In this document: one piece after another, positions 1-5,506 of the stretch
Layout: the number at the start of each line of letters is the position of its first letter
Position numbering within the stretch: the first letter of the stretch is position 1
Source: an uncultured Micrococcus sp.
GTDB lineage: Bacteria > Actinomycetota > Actinomycetes > Actinomycetales > Micrococcaceae
NCBI GenBank assembly: GCA_946222435.1
Contig: CAMIOJ010000161.1
Coordinates: forward strand, 1 to 5,661
Direction: 5' to 3'
DNA: 5,661 nt
Notes under the pieces: generated by a model
Databases searched by the model: none
What the model was told of the DNA's origin: nothing
What the model saw: only the letters and a program-made list of their open reading frames with translations
Program-made: the position numbers and the translations under genes

Positions 1-429
1 CTGGTGCACCCGGCCGACCCGCGCACCGCCTGGGTCCGCCGCGACGGATTCACCTGGCGCGTCCGCCGGCAGACCCGCGCCGAGCGCCTCGAGTCCGCCC
101 GTGCCGCCGCGGCCGCCCGCGGCGTGCCCGAGGGAGCCGGCTCCCCGGAGTCCCGCACGCCCATGCCGGGCACCGTGGTGGCCGTCCACGTGGCCACCGG
201 CGACCGCGTGGAGGCCGGCGCGCACCTGGCGGACGTGGAGGCCATGAAGATGGAGCACCCCATCACCGCGGCCGTCGCCGGCACCGTCACCATCCACGTG
301 GCCCAGGGCGACTCCGTCCCCGCGCAGGGCCTGGTGGCCACTGTGGAGCCGGCCCCGGATGCAGACGCCACCGCCGGCGGTACGTCCGATGCCGCCGGCG
401 AGTCCGCCTCAGCCGAGCCCACCGCCTGA
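1..429 (+). CDS. Biotin-dependent acyl-CoA carboxylase alpha subunit, C-terminal end (partial)
   Basis: The frame is open from base 1, so this is the 3' end of a longer gene; 142 codons are visible. Residues about 52-116 form a biotinyl (BCCP/lipoyl-like) domain. A TPMPG segment at about 53-57 is followed by VEAMKMEH, the hallmark biotin attachment site. The biotinylated lysine is visible residue 83 (codon 247-249). The preceding FTWRVRRQTRAERLE region resembles the linker between biotin carboxylase and BCCP domains in AccA/MccA-type alpha subunits. After the domain comes a roughly 26-residue Ala/Asp/Glu/Ser-rich tail of low complexity. Such subunits load CO2 on biotin for a partner beta carboxyltransferase, which is not visible here. 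The acyl-CoA dehydrogenase, MaoC and CitE-type genes downstream suggest 3-methylcrotonyl-CoA carboxylase (AccA1/LiuD-like). Propionyl- or acetyl-CoA carboxylase cannot be excluded from the C-terminus alone. The domain call is certain; the substrate is inferred. Confidence 0.9.
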   Translation: MVHPADPRTAWVRRDGFTWRVRRQTRAERLESARAAAAARGVPEGAGSPESRTPMPGTVVAVHVATGDRVEAGAHLADVEAMKMEHPITAAVAGTVTIHVAQGDSVPAQGLVATVEPAPDADATAGGTSDAAGESASAEPTA

Positions 430-486
430 CCGACCCCACCGAAGACCCACCGCGGCGCACACCCGTGCCGCAGGAGAACAGAAGAC

Positions 487-492
487 AAGGAG
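487..492 (+). promoter_or_regulatory. Ribosome binding site of the acyl-CoA dehydrogenase
   Basis: AAGGAG lies 7 nt before the ATG at 500. It decides the start: the same frame is open back to an ATG at 359 inside the carboxylase gene, but that ATG has no comparable site. The residues encoded by 359-499 are Pro/Arg-rich out-of-frame readthrough. Confidence 0.75.
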
Positions 493-499
493 CAGCCCC

Positions 500-1690
500 A
501 TGGCCAGCCCGAACCACCGCACACTGCCCGCCCTGGACGAGGACTACCAGGCCCTGTCCGACACGGTCCGCGAGTTCGCCGACGAGGTCGTCGCCCCGGT
601 GTCCGCCGACCTGGACGAGAAGCACGAGTTCCCGTATGAGATCGTCGCCCAGATGGGCGAGATGGGCCTGTTCGGCCTGCCGTTCTCCGAGGAGTACGGC
701 GGCATGGGCGGCGACTACTTCGCCCTGTCCCTGGCGCTCGAGCAGCTCGGCCGCGTGAACCAGTCCGTGGCCATCACCCTCGAGGCCGGCGTGTCCCTCG
801 GTGCGATGCCCCTGTACCGGTTCGGCACGGACGAGCAGAAGCAGAAGTGGCTGCCGGACCTGGTGGCCGGCAAGCACCTGGCCGGCTTCGGCCTCACCGA
901 GCCCAACGCCGGCTCGGACGCCGGCGGCACCCAGACCACCGCGAAGCTGGAGGACGGGAACTGGCGCATCAACGGCGCCAAGGAGTTCATCACCAACTCC
1001 GGCACGGACATCACCTCGCTGGTGACCGTCACCGCCGTCACCGGCACCGTGGAGGGCAAGACCGGTCACGACGGCAAGCCGGCCAAGGAGATCTCCACCA
1101 TCATCGTCCCGGCGGACACCGAGGGCTTCACCGCCGGCAAAGCCTACAACAAGGTCGGCTGGAACTCCTCGGACACGCACCCGCTGCACTTCTCGGACGC
1201 CGTGGTGCCGGAGGAGAACCTGTTGGGCACCCGCGGCCGCGGCTTCGCGAACTTCCTGTCCATCCTGGACGAGGGCCGTATCGCCATCGCCGCGCTCGCC
1301 ACCGGCGCCGCCCAGGGCTGCGTGGACGAGTGCATCGCCTACGCGAAGACCCGCACCGCGTTCGGGAAGAACATCGGCTCCTACCAGGCCGTGTCCTTCA
1401 AGATCGCCAAGATGCAGGCCCGCGCCCACGCCGCCCGCCTGGCCTACTACGAGGCCGCCCAGAAGATGCTGGCCGGCAAGCCGTTCAAGACCGAGGCCGC
1501 CATGGCCAAGATGATCGCCGGCGACGCCGCCATGGACAACGCTCGCGACGCCACCCAGGTGTTCGGCGGCTACGGCTTCATGAACGAGTCCCTGGTGGCC
1601 CGCCACTACCGCGACTCCAAGATCCTCGAGGTCGGCGAGGGCACCACCGAGGTGCAGCTCATGCTGATCGCCCGCGAGCTGGGCCTCTGA
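500..1690 (+). CDS. Acyl-CoA dehydrogenase (FadE19/AcdH type, branched short-chain)
   Basis: A complete 396-residue FAD-dependent acyl-CoA dehydrogenase of usual family length. It should introduce a trans-2,3 double bond into an acyl-CoA and pass electrons to electron-transfer flavoprotein in the cytoplasm. The first ACAD signature, LTEPNAGSDAGG, is at about 132-143. The second, starting QVFGGYGF and ending RHYRD, is near 353-372 and matches the PROSITE pattern position by position. The canonical catalytic glutamate sits in GEGTTE as Glu380 (codon 1637-1639). The C-terminus, ending MLIARELGL, is as I recall it for Streptomyces AcdH and related actinobacterial enzymes. The gene follows the carboxylase by 70 nt and precedes the MaoC gene by 14 nt, so it is probably in the same operon. 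Context suggests isovaleryl-CoA or another branched acyl-CoA as substrate. The residue at the isovaleryl-CoA-dehydrogenase-specific base position (LDEGRI region) is Gly, so a broader short/branched-chain enzyme is the safer call. Confidence 0.95.
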   Translation: MASPNHRTLPALDEDYQALSDTVREFADEVVAPVSADLDEKHEFPYEIVAQMGEMGLFGLPFSEEYGGMGGDYFALSLALEQLGRVNQSVAITLEAGVSLGAMPLYRFGTDEQKQKWLPDLVAGKHLAGFGLTEPNAGSDAGGTQTTAKLEDGNWRINGAKEFITNSGTDITSLVTVTAVTGTVEGKTGHDGKPAKEISTIIVPADTEGFTAGKAYNKVGWNSSDTHPLHFSDAVVPEENLLGTRGRGFANFLSILDEGRIAIAALATGAAQGCVDECIAYAKTRTAFGKNIGSYQAVSFKIAKMQARAHAARLAYYEAAQKMLAGKPFKTEAAMAKMIAGDAAMDNARDATQVFGGYGFMNESLVARHYRDSKILEVGEGTTEVQLMLIARELGL

Positions 1691-1704
1691 CCGTGGCCGA
1701 GGAC

Positions 1705-2301
1705 ATGAAGCACGACGACGGCCGCCCGGCTCCGGAGGGCACCTCGCCCTCCGGAGACGGCGCCGTGGACGCGTCGGGCGCCGCCGGCGCCCCGGCGGGG
1801 GAGCCGCAGCCCGAGGTGATCGAACAGCGCGGCCGCTACGCGGACGAGCTGGCGGTCGGCCAGGTGTACCTGCACCGGCCGGGGCGCACGCTCACGGAGG
1901 CGGACAACGTCCTGTTCACCACGCTGACCATGAACCCGCAGGCGCTGCACCTGGACCACGCGTTCGCGCAGGCGCAGCCGTTCGGCCGGCCGCTGATGAA
2001 CTCGATGCTGACGCTGTCCACGCTGATCGGCCTGTCCGTGGGCCAGACGACGCAGGGCACCCTGGTGGCCCAGCTGGGGCTGGGGGAGATCTCCTTCCCG
2101 CACCCGGTGTTCCACGGGGACACGCTCTACGCCCGGTCCACGGTGACCGCGATCCGGGAGTCCTCCTCCCGTCCCGGCCAGCGGATCGTGACCTTCGACC
2201 TGGAGGGAACGAACCAGGAGGGCAAGGTCGTGGCCAGGGCCCAGCGCACCTGCCTGATGTGGACCGAGCAGGCGCACCGCGCCGCGAAGTCCGAGGACTG
2301 A
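1705..2301 (+). CDS. MaoC family (hot-dog fold) enoyl-CoA hydratase/dehydratase
   Basis: From the ATG at 1705 the protein has 198 residues. GTG at 1693 (4 codons earlier, 2 nt after the upstream stop) and GTG at 1816 (just before the conserved domain) are alternatives. None has a well-spaced Shine-Dalgarno, so the start is uncertain and translational coupling to the dehydrogenase is likely. Residues about 1-37 are a hydrophilic Gly/Ala/Pro/Asp-rich tail. From about 38 onward it is a single MaoC-like domain: RYADELAVGQ, HRPGRTLTEAD, TMNPQALHLD, GRPLMNSM and FPHPVFHGDTLYA are visible. Aligned without gaps to the hydratase-2 motif (S-G-D-x-N-P-L-H), the usual catalytic Asp is Asn77, while His82 is kept. 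Family members add water to trans-2-enoyl-CoA or remove it. Context suggests 3-methylglutaconyl-CoA (leucine route) or mesaconyl/itaconyl-CoA. It resembles the gene at this place in the M. tuberculosis cluster (Rv2499c). The substrate is inference. Confidence 0.88.
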   Translation: MKHDDGRPAPEGTSPSGDGAVDASGAAGAPAGEPQPEVIEQRGRYADELAVGQVYLHRPGRTLTEADNVLFTTLTMNPQALHLDHAFAQAQPFGRPLMNSMLTLSTLIGLSVGQTTQGTLVAQLGLGEISFPHPVFHGDTLYARSTVTAIRESSSRPGQRIVTFDLEGTNQEGKVVARAQRTCLMWTEQAHRAAKSED

Positions 2302-2309
2302 ACGCCGTG

Positions 2310-2340
2310 GGGACGCCGCCCGGGGATCGGGCGGCGTCCC
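2310..2340 (+). terminator. Perfect 13-bp hairpin between maoC and the lyase gene
   Basis: Arms 2310-2322 (GGGACGCCGCCCG) and 2328-2340 (CGGGCGGCGTCCC) are exact reverse complements around a 5-nt loop (GGGAT), 8 nt after the MaoC stop. There is no T-tract, which is common for terminator-like hairpins in very GC-rich actinobacteria. It may end transcription, attenuate it into the lyase gene, or protect the 3' end of a processed mRNA. The hairpin itself is certain; its effect is inferred. Confidence 0.7.
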
Positions 2341-2397
2341 TGCCGCGCCAGGCGAACCAGACCGCGAAGGATCCTGACCGCGAAGGAGCAGACTCCC

Positions 2398-3252
2398 ATG
2401 ACCGAGACCGCAGCGAAGGCCTGCCCCCTGGGGCCGGCCGTCATGTTCACCCCGGCGGACCGCCCCGAGCGGTACGCCAAGGCCCTGGACCGTGCAGACG
2501 CCGTGATCCTGGACCTCGAGGACGCCGTCACCGCCGCGGACCGGCCGGCCGCCCGTGAGGCCGTGGCGGCCGCGTGGGCCGAGCGCGAGTCCCGCGGGAT
2601 CGACGCGGCCCGCGTGGTGGTCCGTGTGAACCCGGCGGACGCCGAGGACCACACCGCGGACCTGGCCATGCTGCAGGAGACCGGCTGGCGCACCCTCATG
2701 CTCGCCAAGGCCGAGTCCGCCGCCCAGGTGGACGGCCTGGTGGCGGCGCTGGGGGAGGACACCCGCGTGGTGGCGCTCTGCGAGACCGCCAAAGGCGTGC
2801 TCGCCGCCGCGGAGCTGGCCGCGCACCCGCACGTGACCGCCCTGATGTGGGGTGCCGAGGACCTCGTCGCCTCCATGGGCGGCACCTCCTCCCGCACGGC
2901 GGACGGGGCGTACCGCGCCACCGTGGCCCACGCACGCTCCACTGTGCTGCTGGCCGCCGCCGCACACGGGGCCGCGGCCTGGGACGCCGTGTACCTGGAC
3001 CTCAAGGACCCGGAGGGCCTGGCCGCCGAGGTGGAGGACGCCGTGGCCCTCGGCTGTCGCGCCACCGTCTGCCTGCACCCGAACCAGGTGGCGGTGGTCC
3101 GTGAGGGGTACCGCCCCACGGACGAGCAGGTCGCCCGGGCCGAGGCGATCCTCTCCGAGGCGCAGCACCACCCGGGCGCCTTCGCGTTCGAGGGCGGGAT
3201 GGTGGACGAGGTCGTCCTCGCCCAGGCGCGCATCACCCTCTCGCGCCGCTGA
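2398..3252 (+). CDS. HpcH/HpaI (CitE-like) CoA-ester lyase
   Basis: A 284-residue protein of the HpcH/HpaI aldolase/citrate lyase beta family (TIM barrel, Mg2+ dependent). AAGGAG at 2383-2388, 9 nt upstream, supports the ATG. Family landmarks run in order: MFTPADRPERY at 16-26, VILDLEDAV at 36-44, VRVNP with Arg76 (CoA/substrate contact), AKAES at 103-107, CETAKGV with metal ligand Glu129, WGAEDL with metal ligand Asp155, and CLHPNQV at 225-231. It is the length of stand-alone CitE-like proteins, and no citrate lyase alpha or gamma genes are visible nearby, so it is unlikely to be true citrate lyase. Stand-alone relatives cleave beta-hydroxyacyl-CoAs such as citramalyl-, malyl-, beta-methylmalyl- or HMG-CoA to acetyl-CoA or propionyl-CoA plus a keto acid. 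The position after carboxylase, dehydrogenase and MaoC genes matches M. tuberculosis citE (Rv2498c) and suggests the terminal lyase of a leucine and/or itaconate-type route. The 96-nt gap upstream holds a strong hairpin, so expression may be partly uncoupled. Confidence 0.92.
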   Translation: MTETAAKACPLGPAVMFTPADRPERYAKALDRADAVILDLEDAVTAADRPAAREAVAAAWAERESRGIDAARVVVRVNPADAEDHTADLAMLQETGWRTLMLAKAESAAQVDGLVAALGEDTRVVALCETAKGVLAAAELAAHPHVTALMWGAEDLVASMGGTSSRTADGAYRATVAHARSTVLLAAAAHGAAAWDAVYLDLKDPEGLAAEVEDAVALGCRATVCLHPNQVAVVREGYRPTDEQVARAEAILSEAQHHPGAFAFEGGMVDEVVLAQARITLSRR

Positions 3253-3260
3253 CCCGAGCC

Positions 3261-3301
3261 CGACGGCGGTCCGCCCGACAGTGCCGGGCGGCCCGCCGTC
3301 G
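3261..3301 (+). terminator. Hairpin terminator after the lyase gene
   Basis: Arms 3261-3277 and 3285-3301 pair over 17 positions with a single mismatch (T3270/C3292) around a 7-nt loop (ACAGTGC), starting 9 nt after the lyase stop. There is no T-tract. It separates the CoA-ester cluster from the transporter operon and is the best candidate for the end of the first operon. Confidence 0.75.
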
Positions 3302-3360
3302 TCGTGCGTGCGGGCCGCGGGGCGATGCTCGAGGCGACCGGCCAGGCCTGCCCGGCCGAC

Positions 3361-3376
3361 TGTGGGACGCGTCACA
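3361..3376 (+). promoter_or_regulatory. CRP/GlxR-like operator candidate
   Basis: TGTGGGACGCGTCACA matches the TGTGA-N6-TCACA consensus of CRP and actinobacterial GlxR with one change (fifth base G, not A). The half-site occurs again as GCGTCACA at 3380-3387, exactly 11 bp (one helical turn) after 3369-3376. It is centred about 67 bp before the predicted transcription start, a typical activator distance. E. coli acs-yjcH-actP is CRP-controlled, so a cAMP-responsive site here is plausible, but it is a consensus match only. Confidence 0.4.
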
Positions 3377-3400
3377 GAAGCGTCACATCTGCGTGGCGCC

Positions 3401-3429
3401 TTGACCGGCGGGCGACATGGATCCAGCAT
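3401..3429 (+). promoter_or_regulatory. Predicted sigma70-type promoter of the symporter operon
   Basis: TTGACC at 3401-3406 (-35) is followed after 17 bp by CAGCAT at 3424-3429 (-10; it keeps the key A2 and T6). This predicts a start near 3435-3437 and a 5' leader of about 53 nt before the ATG at 3489. The -35 is good and the -10 is weak, which fits a promoter that needs an activator. Confidence 0.5.
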
Positions 3430-3434
3430 GGGGC

Positions 3435-3458
3435 GTGATCCGCATCACATGATGCGGA
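3435..3458 (+). promoter_or_regulatory. Overlapping palindromes at the predicted transcription start
   Basis: Two perfect inverted repeats overlap. GTGAT-CCGC-ATCAC is at 3435-3448. TCCGCATCA-CA-TGATGCGGA is at 3439-3458, with 9-bp arms and a 2-bp centre. They lie just downstream of the predicted -10, where a repressor operator would sit. GTGAT-N4-ATCAC also resembles a CRP/FNR-family site (TTGAT-N4-ATCAA). The 2-bp centre makes a stable RNA hairpin unlikely, so a DNA-binding dimer is favoured. The regulator is unknown. Confidence 0.5.
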
Positions 3459-3475
3459 CACTCGCACATCCCCTT

Positions 3476-3482
3476 GAGGAGG
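3476..3482 (+). promoter_or_regulatory. Ribosome binding site of the DUF485 gene
   Basis: GAGGAGG lies 6 nt before the ATG at 3489. It overlaps the in-frame TTG at 3474, which rules that codon out as the start and fixes the ATG. Confidence 0.8.
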
Positions 3483-3488
3483 ACGTCC

Positions 3489-3863
3489 ATGTCCGCACCC
3501 GACACGATGGGGTCGGCCCCGACGCCGGCCCAGTTCCGTGCCGCACAGACCTCCGAGGAGTTCGGCGACCTGCGGCGCACGCACCGCAGCTTCGTCTGGC
3601 CTATGACCGTGGCCTTTCTGGTCTGGTACATCCTCTTCGTGGTCCTCGGCGCCTTCTTCCACGACGTCATGTCCATCCGCCTGATGGGCAACATCAACCT
3701 GGGACTCGTCCTCGGACTGCTCCAGTTCGTCACCACGTTCGCCATCACCGCGGCCTACGTGCAGTTCGCCAACAAGAAGCTGGACCCGCGCGCCACCGCG
3801 CTGCGCGAGCGGCTCGAGGCCGAGGCCGGCCACGGCCGCCACGGTGAGGAGGAGATCCGATGA
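3489..3863 (+). CDS. DUF485 (YjcH-like) small inner membrane protein
   Basis: A 124-residue membrane protein with two predicted transmembrane helices, about 36-57 (VWPMTVAFLVWYILFVVLGAF region) and 67-92 (GNINLGLVLGLLQFVTTFAI region). A polar N-terminus (FGDLRRTHRSF before the first helix) and a charged, His/Glu-rich C-terminal tail flank them. This length, topology and position just before an SSS symporter are typical of DUF485/YjcH proteins, which accompany ActP in E. coli and MctC in Corynebacterium glutamicum. Its biochemical role is not established; a partner or stabiliser of the symporter is the usual guess. The stop overlaps the next start (ATGA, 4 bp), so the two are translationally coupled and probably made together. 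The tail GHGRHGEEEIR is partly dictated by carrying the AGGAGG ribosome site of the next gene. Confidence 0.9.
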   Translation: MSAPDTMGSAPTPAQFRAAQTSEEFGDLRRTHRSFVWPMTVAFLVWYILFVVLGAFFHDVMSIRLMGNINLGLVLGLLQFVTTFAITAAYVQFANKKLDPRATALRERLEAEAGHGRHGEEEIR

Positions 3864-5476
3864 GCACCGCCCTGCCCCTGCTCGCCGGCGCCACCGTCGG
3901 CACCCCGTGGGTGAACATGCTGATCTTCGGCATCTTCGTCGCCGCCACCATGGTGATCGTCCTGCGGGCGTCCAAGAACACCGCCACCGCCGCGGACTAC
4001 TACGCTGGCGGCCGTGCCTTCACCGGCACCCAGAACGGCACCGCGATCGCCGGAGACTACCTGTCCGCCGCGTCCTTCCTGGGCATCGTGGGCGCCATCG
4101 CCCTCTACGGCTACGACGGATTCCTCTACTCGATCGGCTTCCTCGTCGCCTGGCTGGTCGCCCTGCTGCTGGTGGCCGAGCCGCTGCGCAATACCGGCAA
4201 GTTCACGATGGCCGACGTGCTGTCCTTCCGCCTGCGCCAGCGCCCCGTGCGCATCGCGGCGTCCCTGAACACCCTGGCCGTCTGCCTGTTCTACCTGCTG
4301 GCCCAGATGGCCGGCGCGGGCGCGCTGGTCTCCCTGCTGCTCGGCATCGACTCGAAGCTCGGCCAGTCGCTCGTGATCGTGATCGTGGGCGCCATCATGA
4401 TCCTCTACGTGCTGGTCGGCGGCATGAAGGGCACCACCTGGGTGCAGATCATCAAGGCGATCCTGCTGGTCACCTCCGTGATCATCATGACCGTGTGGGT
4501 GATGGTCATGTTCGGCTTCAACCTCTCCGCCCTGCTGGGCGGCGCCGTGGAGGCCCACGGTGGCAACGAGGCCATCCTCGACCCGGGCCTGCAGTACGGC
4601 GCGTCCACCATGTCCCAGCTGGACTTCGTCTCCCTGGGCCTGGCCCTGGTGCTCGGCACCGCCGGCCTGCCGCACGTGCTGATGCGCTTCTACACGGTCC
4701 CCACCGCCAAGGAGGCCCGCAAGTCCGTGGTGTGGGCGATCGTCCTGATCGGCCTGTTCTACCTGTGCACCCTGGTGCTCGGCTACGGCGCGGCCGCCAT
4801 GATCGGTCCGGAGCGGATCCAGGAGGCACCGGGCGGCCAGAACTCCGCGGCGCCGCTGCTGGCGTTCGAGCTCGGCGGCTCGCTGCTGCTGGGCATCGTC
4901 TCGGCCGTGGCCTTCGCGACCATCCTCGCGGTGGTCGCCGGCCTGACCATCACCGCCGCGGCCTCCTTCGCGCATGACATCTACTCCTCGGTCCTGGCCA
5001 AGGAGAAGGTGTCCCCGGAGAAGGAGGTGAAGGTCGCCCGCCGCACCGTGCTGGTGATCGGCGTCCTGGCGATCCTCGGCGGCATCGGCGCCCAGGGCCA
5101 GAACGTCGCGTTCCTGGTGGCGCTCGCGTTCGCGGTGGCCGCCTCGGCGAACCTGCCGACCATCGTGTACTCCCTGTTCTGGAAGGGGTTCACCACCCGT
5201 GGCGCCCTGTGGTCCATGTACGGCGGCCTGGTCACCGCCCTGGTGCTGATCGCCCTGTCCCCGGTGATGTCCGGCGCGGAGACCTCGATGATCCCGACCG
5301 CGGACTTCGCGATCTTCCCGCTGAAGAACCCGGGCATCGTCTCCATCCCGCTGGCGTTCTTCCTCGGCTGGCTCGGCTCCGTCACGGAGAAGCGCCTCGA
5401 GGACCCGGACAAGCAGGCCGAGATGGAGGTGCGCTCGCTCACCGGCGTCGGCGCCGAGAAGGCGGTCGACCACTGA
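3860..5476 (+). CDS. actP: Cation:acetate (monocarboxylate) symporter, SSS family
   Basis: A 538-residue polytopic membrane protein of the sodium:solute symporter family, close in length to E. coli ActP (549), with about 12-13 hydrophobic helices. Typical ActP/MctC landmarks are: DYYAGGRAFTGTQNG at 46-60, GDYLSAASFLGI at 65-76, LVGGMKGTTWVQIIKAIL at 185-202, GTAGLPHVLMRFYTVPTAKEAR at 266-287, and the VVAGLTITAAASFAHDIY segment at 358-375. A loop with acidic and basic residues (381-395, KEKVSPEKEVKVARR) and a cytoplasmic charged C-terminus (510-538) are also visible. AGGAGG at 3847-3852, 7 nt upstream, supports the ATG, which overlaps the DUF485 stop. Homologues take up acetate, propionate, pyruvate or glycolate with H+ or Na+; the exact substrate and coupling ion cannot be read here. 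Imported short-chain acids would feed the same acetyl/propionyl-CoA pool produced by the upstream cluster. I see no frameshift or missing segment. Confidence 0.93.
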   Translation: MSTALPLLAGATVGTPWVNMLIFGIFVAATMVIVLRASKNTATAADYYAGGRAFTGTQNGTAIAGDYLSAASFLGIVGAIALYGYDGFLYSIGFLVAWLVALLLVAEPLRNTGKFTMADVLSFRLRQRPVRIAASLNTLAVCLFYLLAQMAGAGALVSLLLGIDSKLGQSLVIVIVGAIMILYVLVGGMKGTTWVQIIKAILLVTSVIIMTVWVMVMFGFNLSALLGGAVEAHGGNEAILDPGLQYGASTMSQLDFVSLGLALVLGTAGLPHVLMRFYTVPTAKEARKSVVWAIVLIGLFYLCTLVLGYGAAAMIGPERIQEAPGGQNSAAPLLAFELGGSLLLGIVSAVAFATILAVVAGLTITAAASFAHDIYSSVLAKEKVSPEKEVKVARRTVLVIGVLAILGGIGAQGQNVAFLVALAFAVAASANLPTIVYSLFWKGFTTRGALWSMYGGLVTALVLIALSPVMSGAETSMIPTADFAIFPLKNPGIVSIPLAFFLGWLGSVTEKRLEDPDKQAEMEVRSLTGVGAEKAVDH

Positions 5477-5506
5477 TCGGCTGAGCAGGGCCCACGCCCG
5501 TCACGA

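Noticed and set aside
359..499. Earlier ATG for the acyl-CoA dehydrogenase
   Set aside because: It would overlap the carboxylase gene and add 47 Pro/Arg-rich residues. The ATG at 500 has a well-placed AAGGAG and gives the family's normal length.
287..1606. 439-codon minus-strand reading frame opposite the carboxylase and dehydrogenase genes
   Set aside because: Its translation is rich in Gly, Val, His, Arg and Ala with no recognisable motif. It mirrors the GC-rich third positions of the strongly supported plus-strand dehydrogenase.
847..1692. Upstream extension of the MaoC reading frame inside the dehydrogenase gene
   Set aside because: The Arg/Gly/His-rich translation is the +1 shadow of the dehydrogenase. 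Genuine MaoC homology begins well after 1705.
2398..3252. Citrate lyase beta subunit (citE proper)
   Set aside because: No citrate lyase alpha, gamma or citC/citX/citG genes are seen in the window, and the neighbours are acyl-CoA catabolic genes, so a stand-alone beta-hydroxyacyl-CoA lyase fits better.
2310..3301. CCGCCCG/CGGGCGG shared by the two hairpins at 2310-2340 and 3261-3301 as a dispersed repeat family
   Set aside because: The shared core is only about 7-8 bp of pure G/C in a very GC-rich genome and the flanks differ; coincidence is the simpler reading.
1606..3429. 607-codon minus-strand reading frame across maoC and the lyase
   Set aside because: Low-complexity Gly/Arg/His-rich shadow. 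It spans three plus-strand elements including two hairpins, and the plus-strand genes carry full family motifs.
3755..5473. 572-codon minus-strand reading frame opposite the symporter
   Set aside because: Composed mostly of Gly, Asp, His, Gln and Glu, the antisense pattern of a membrane protein gene with GC-rich third positions; no family features.
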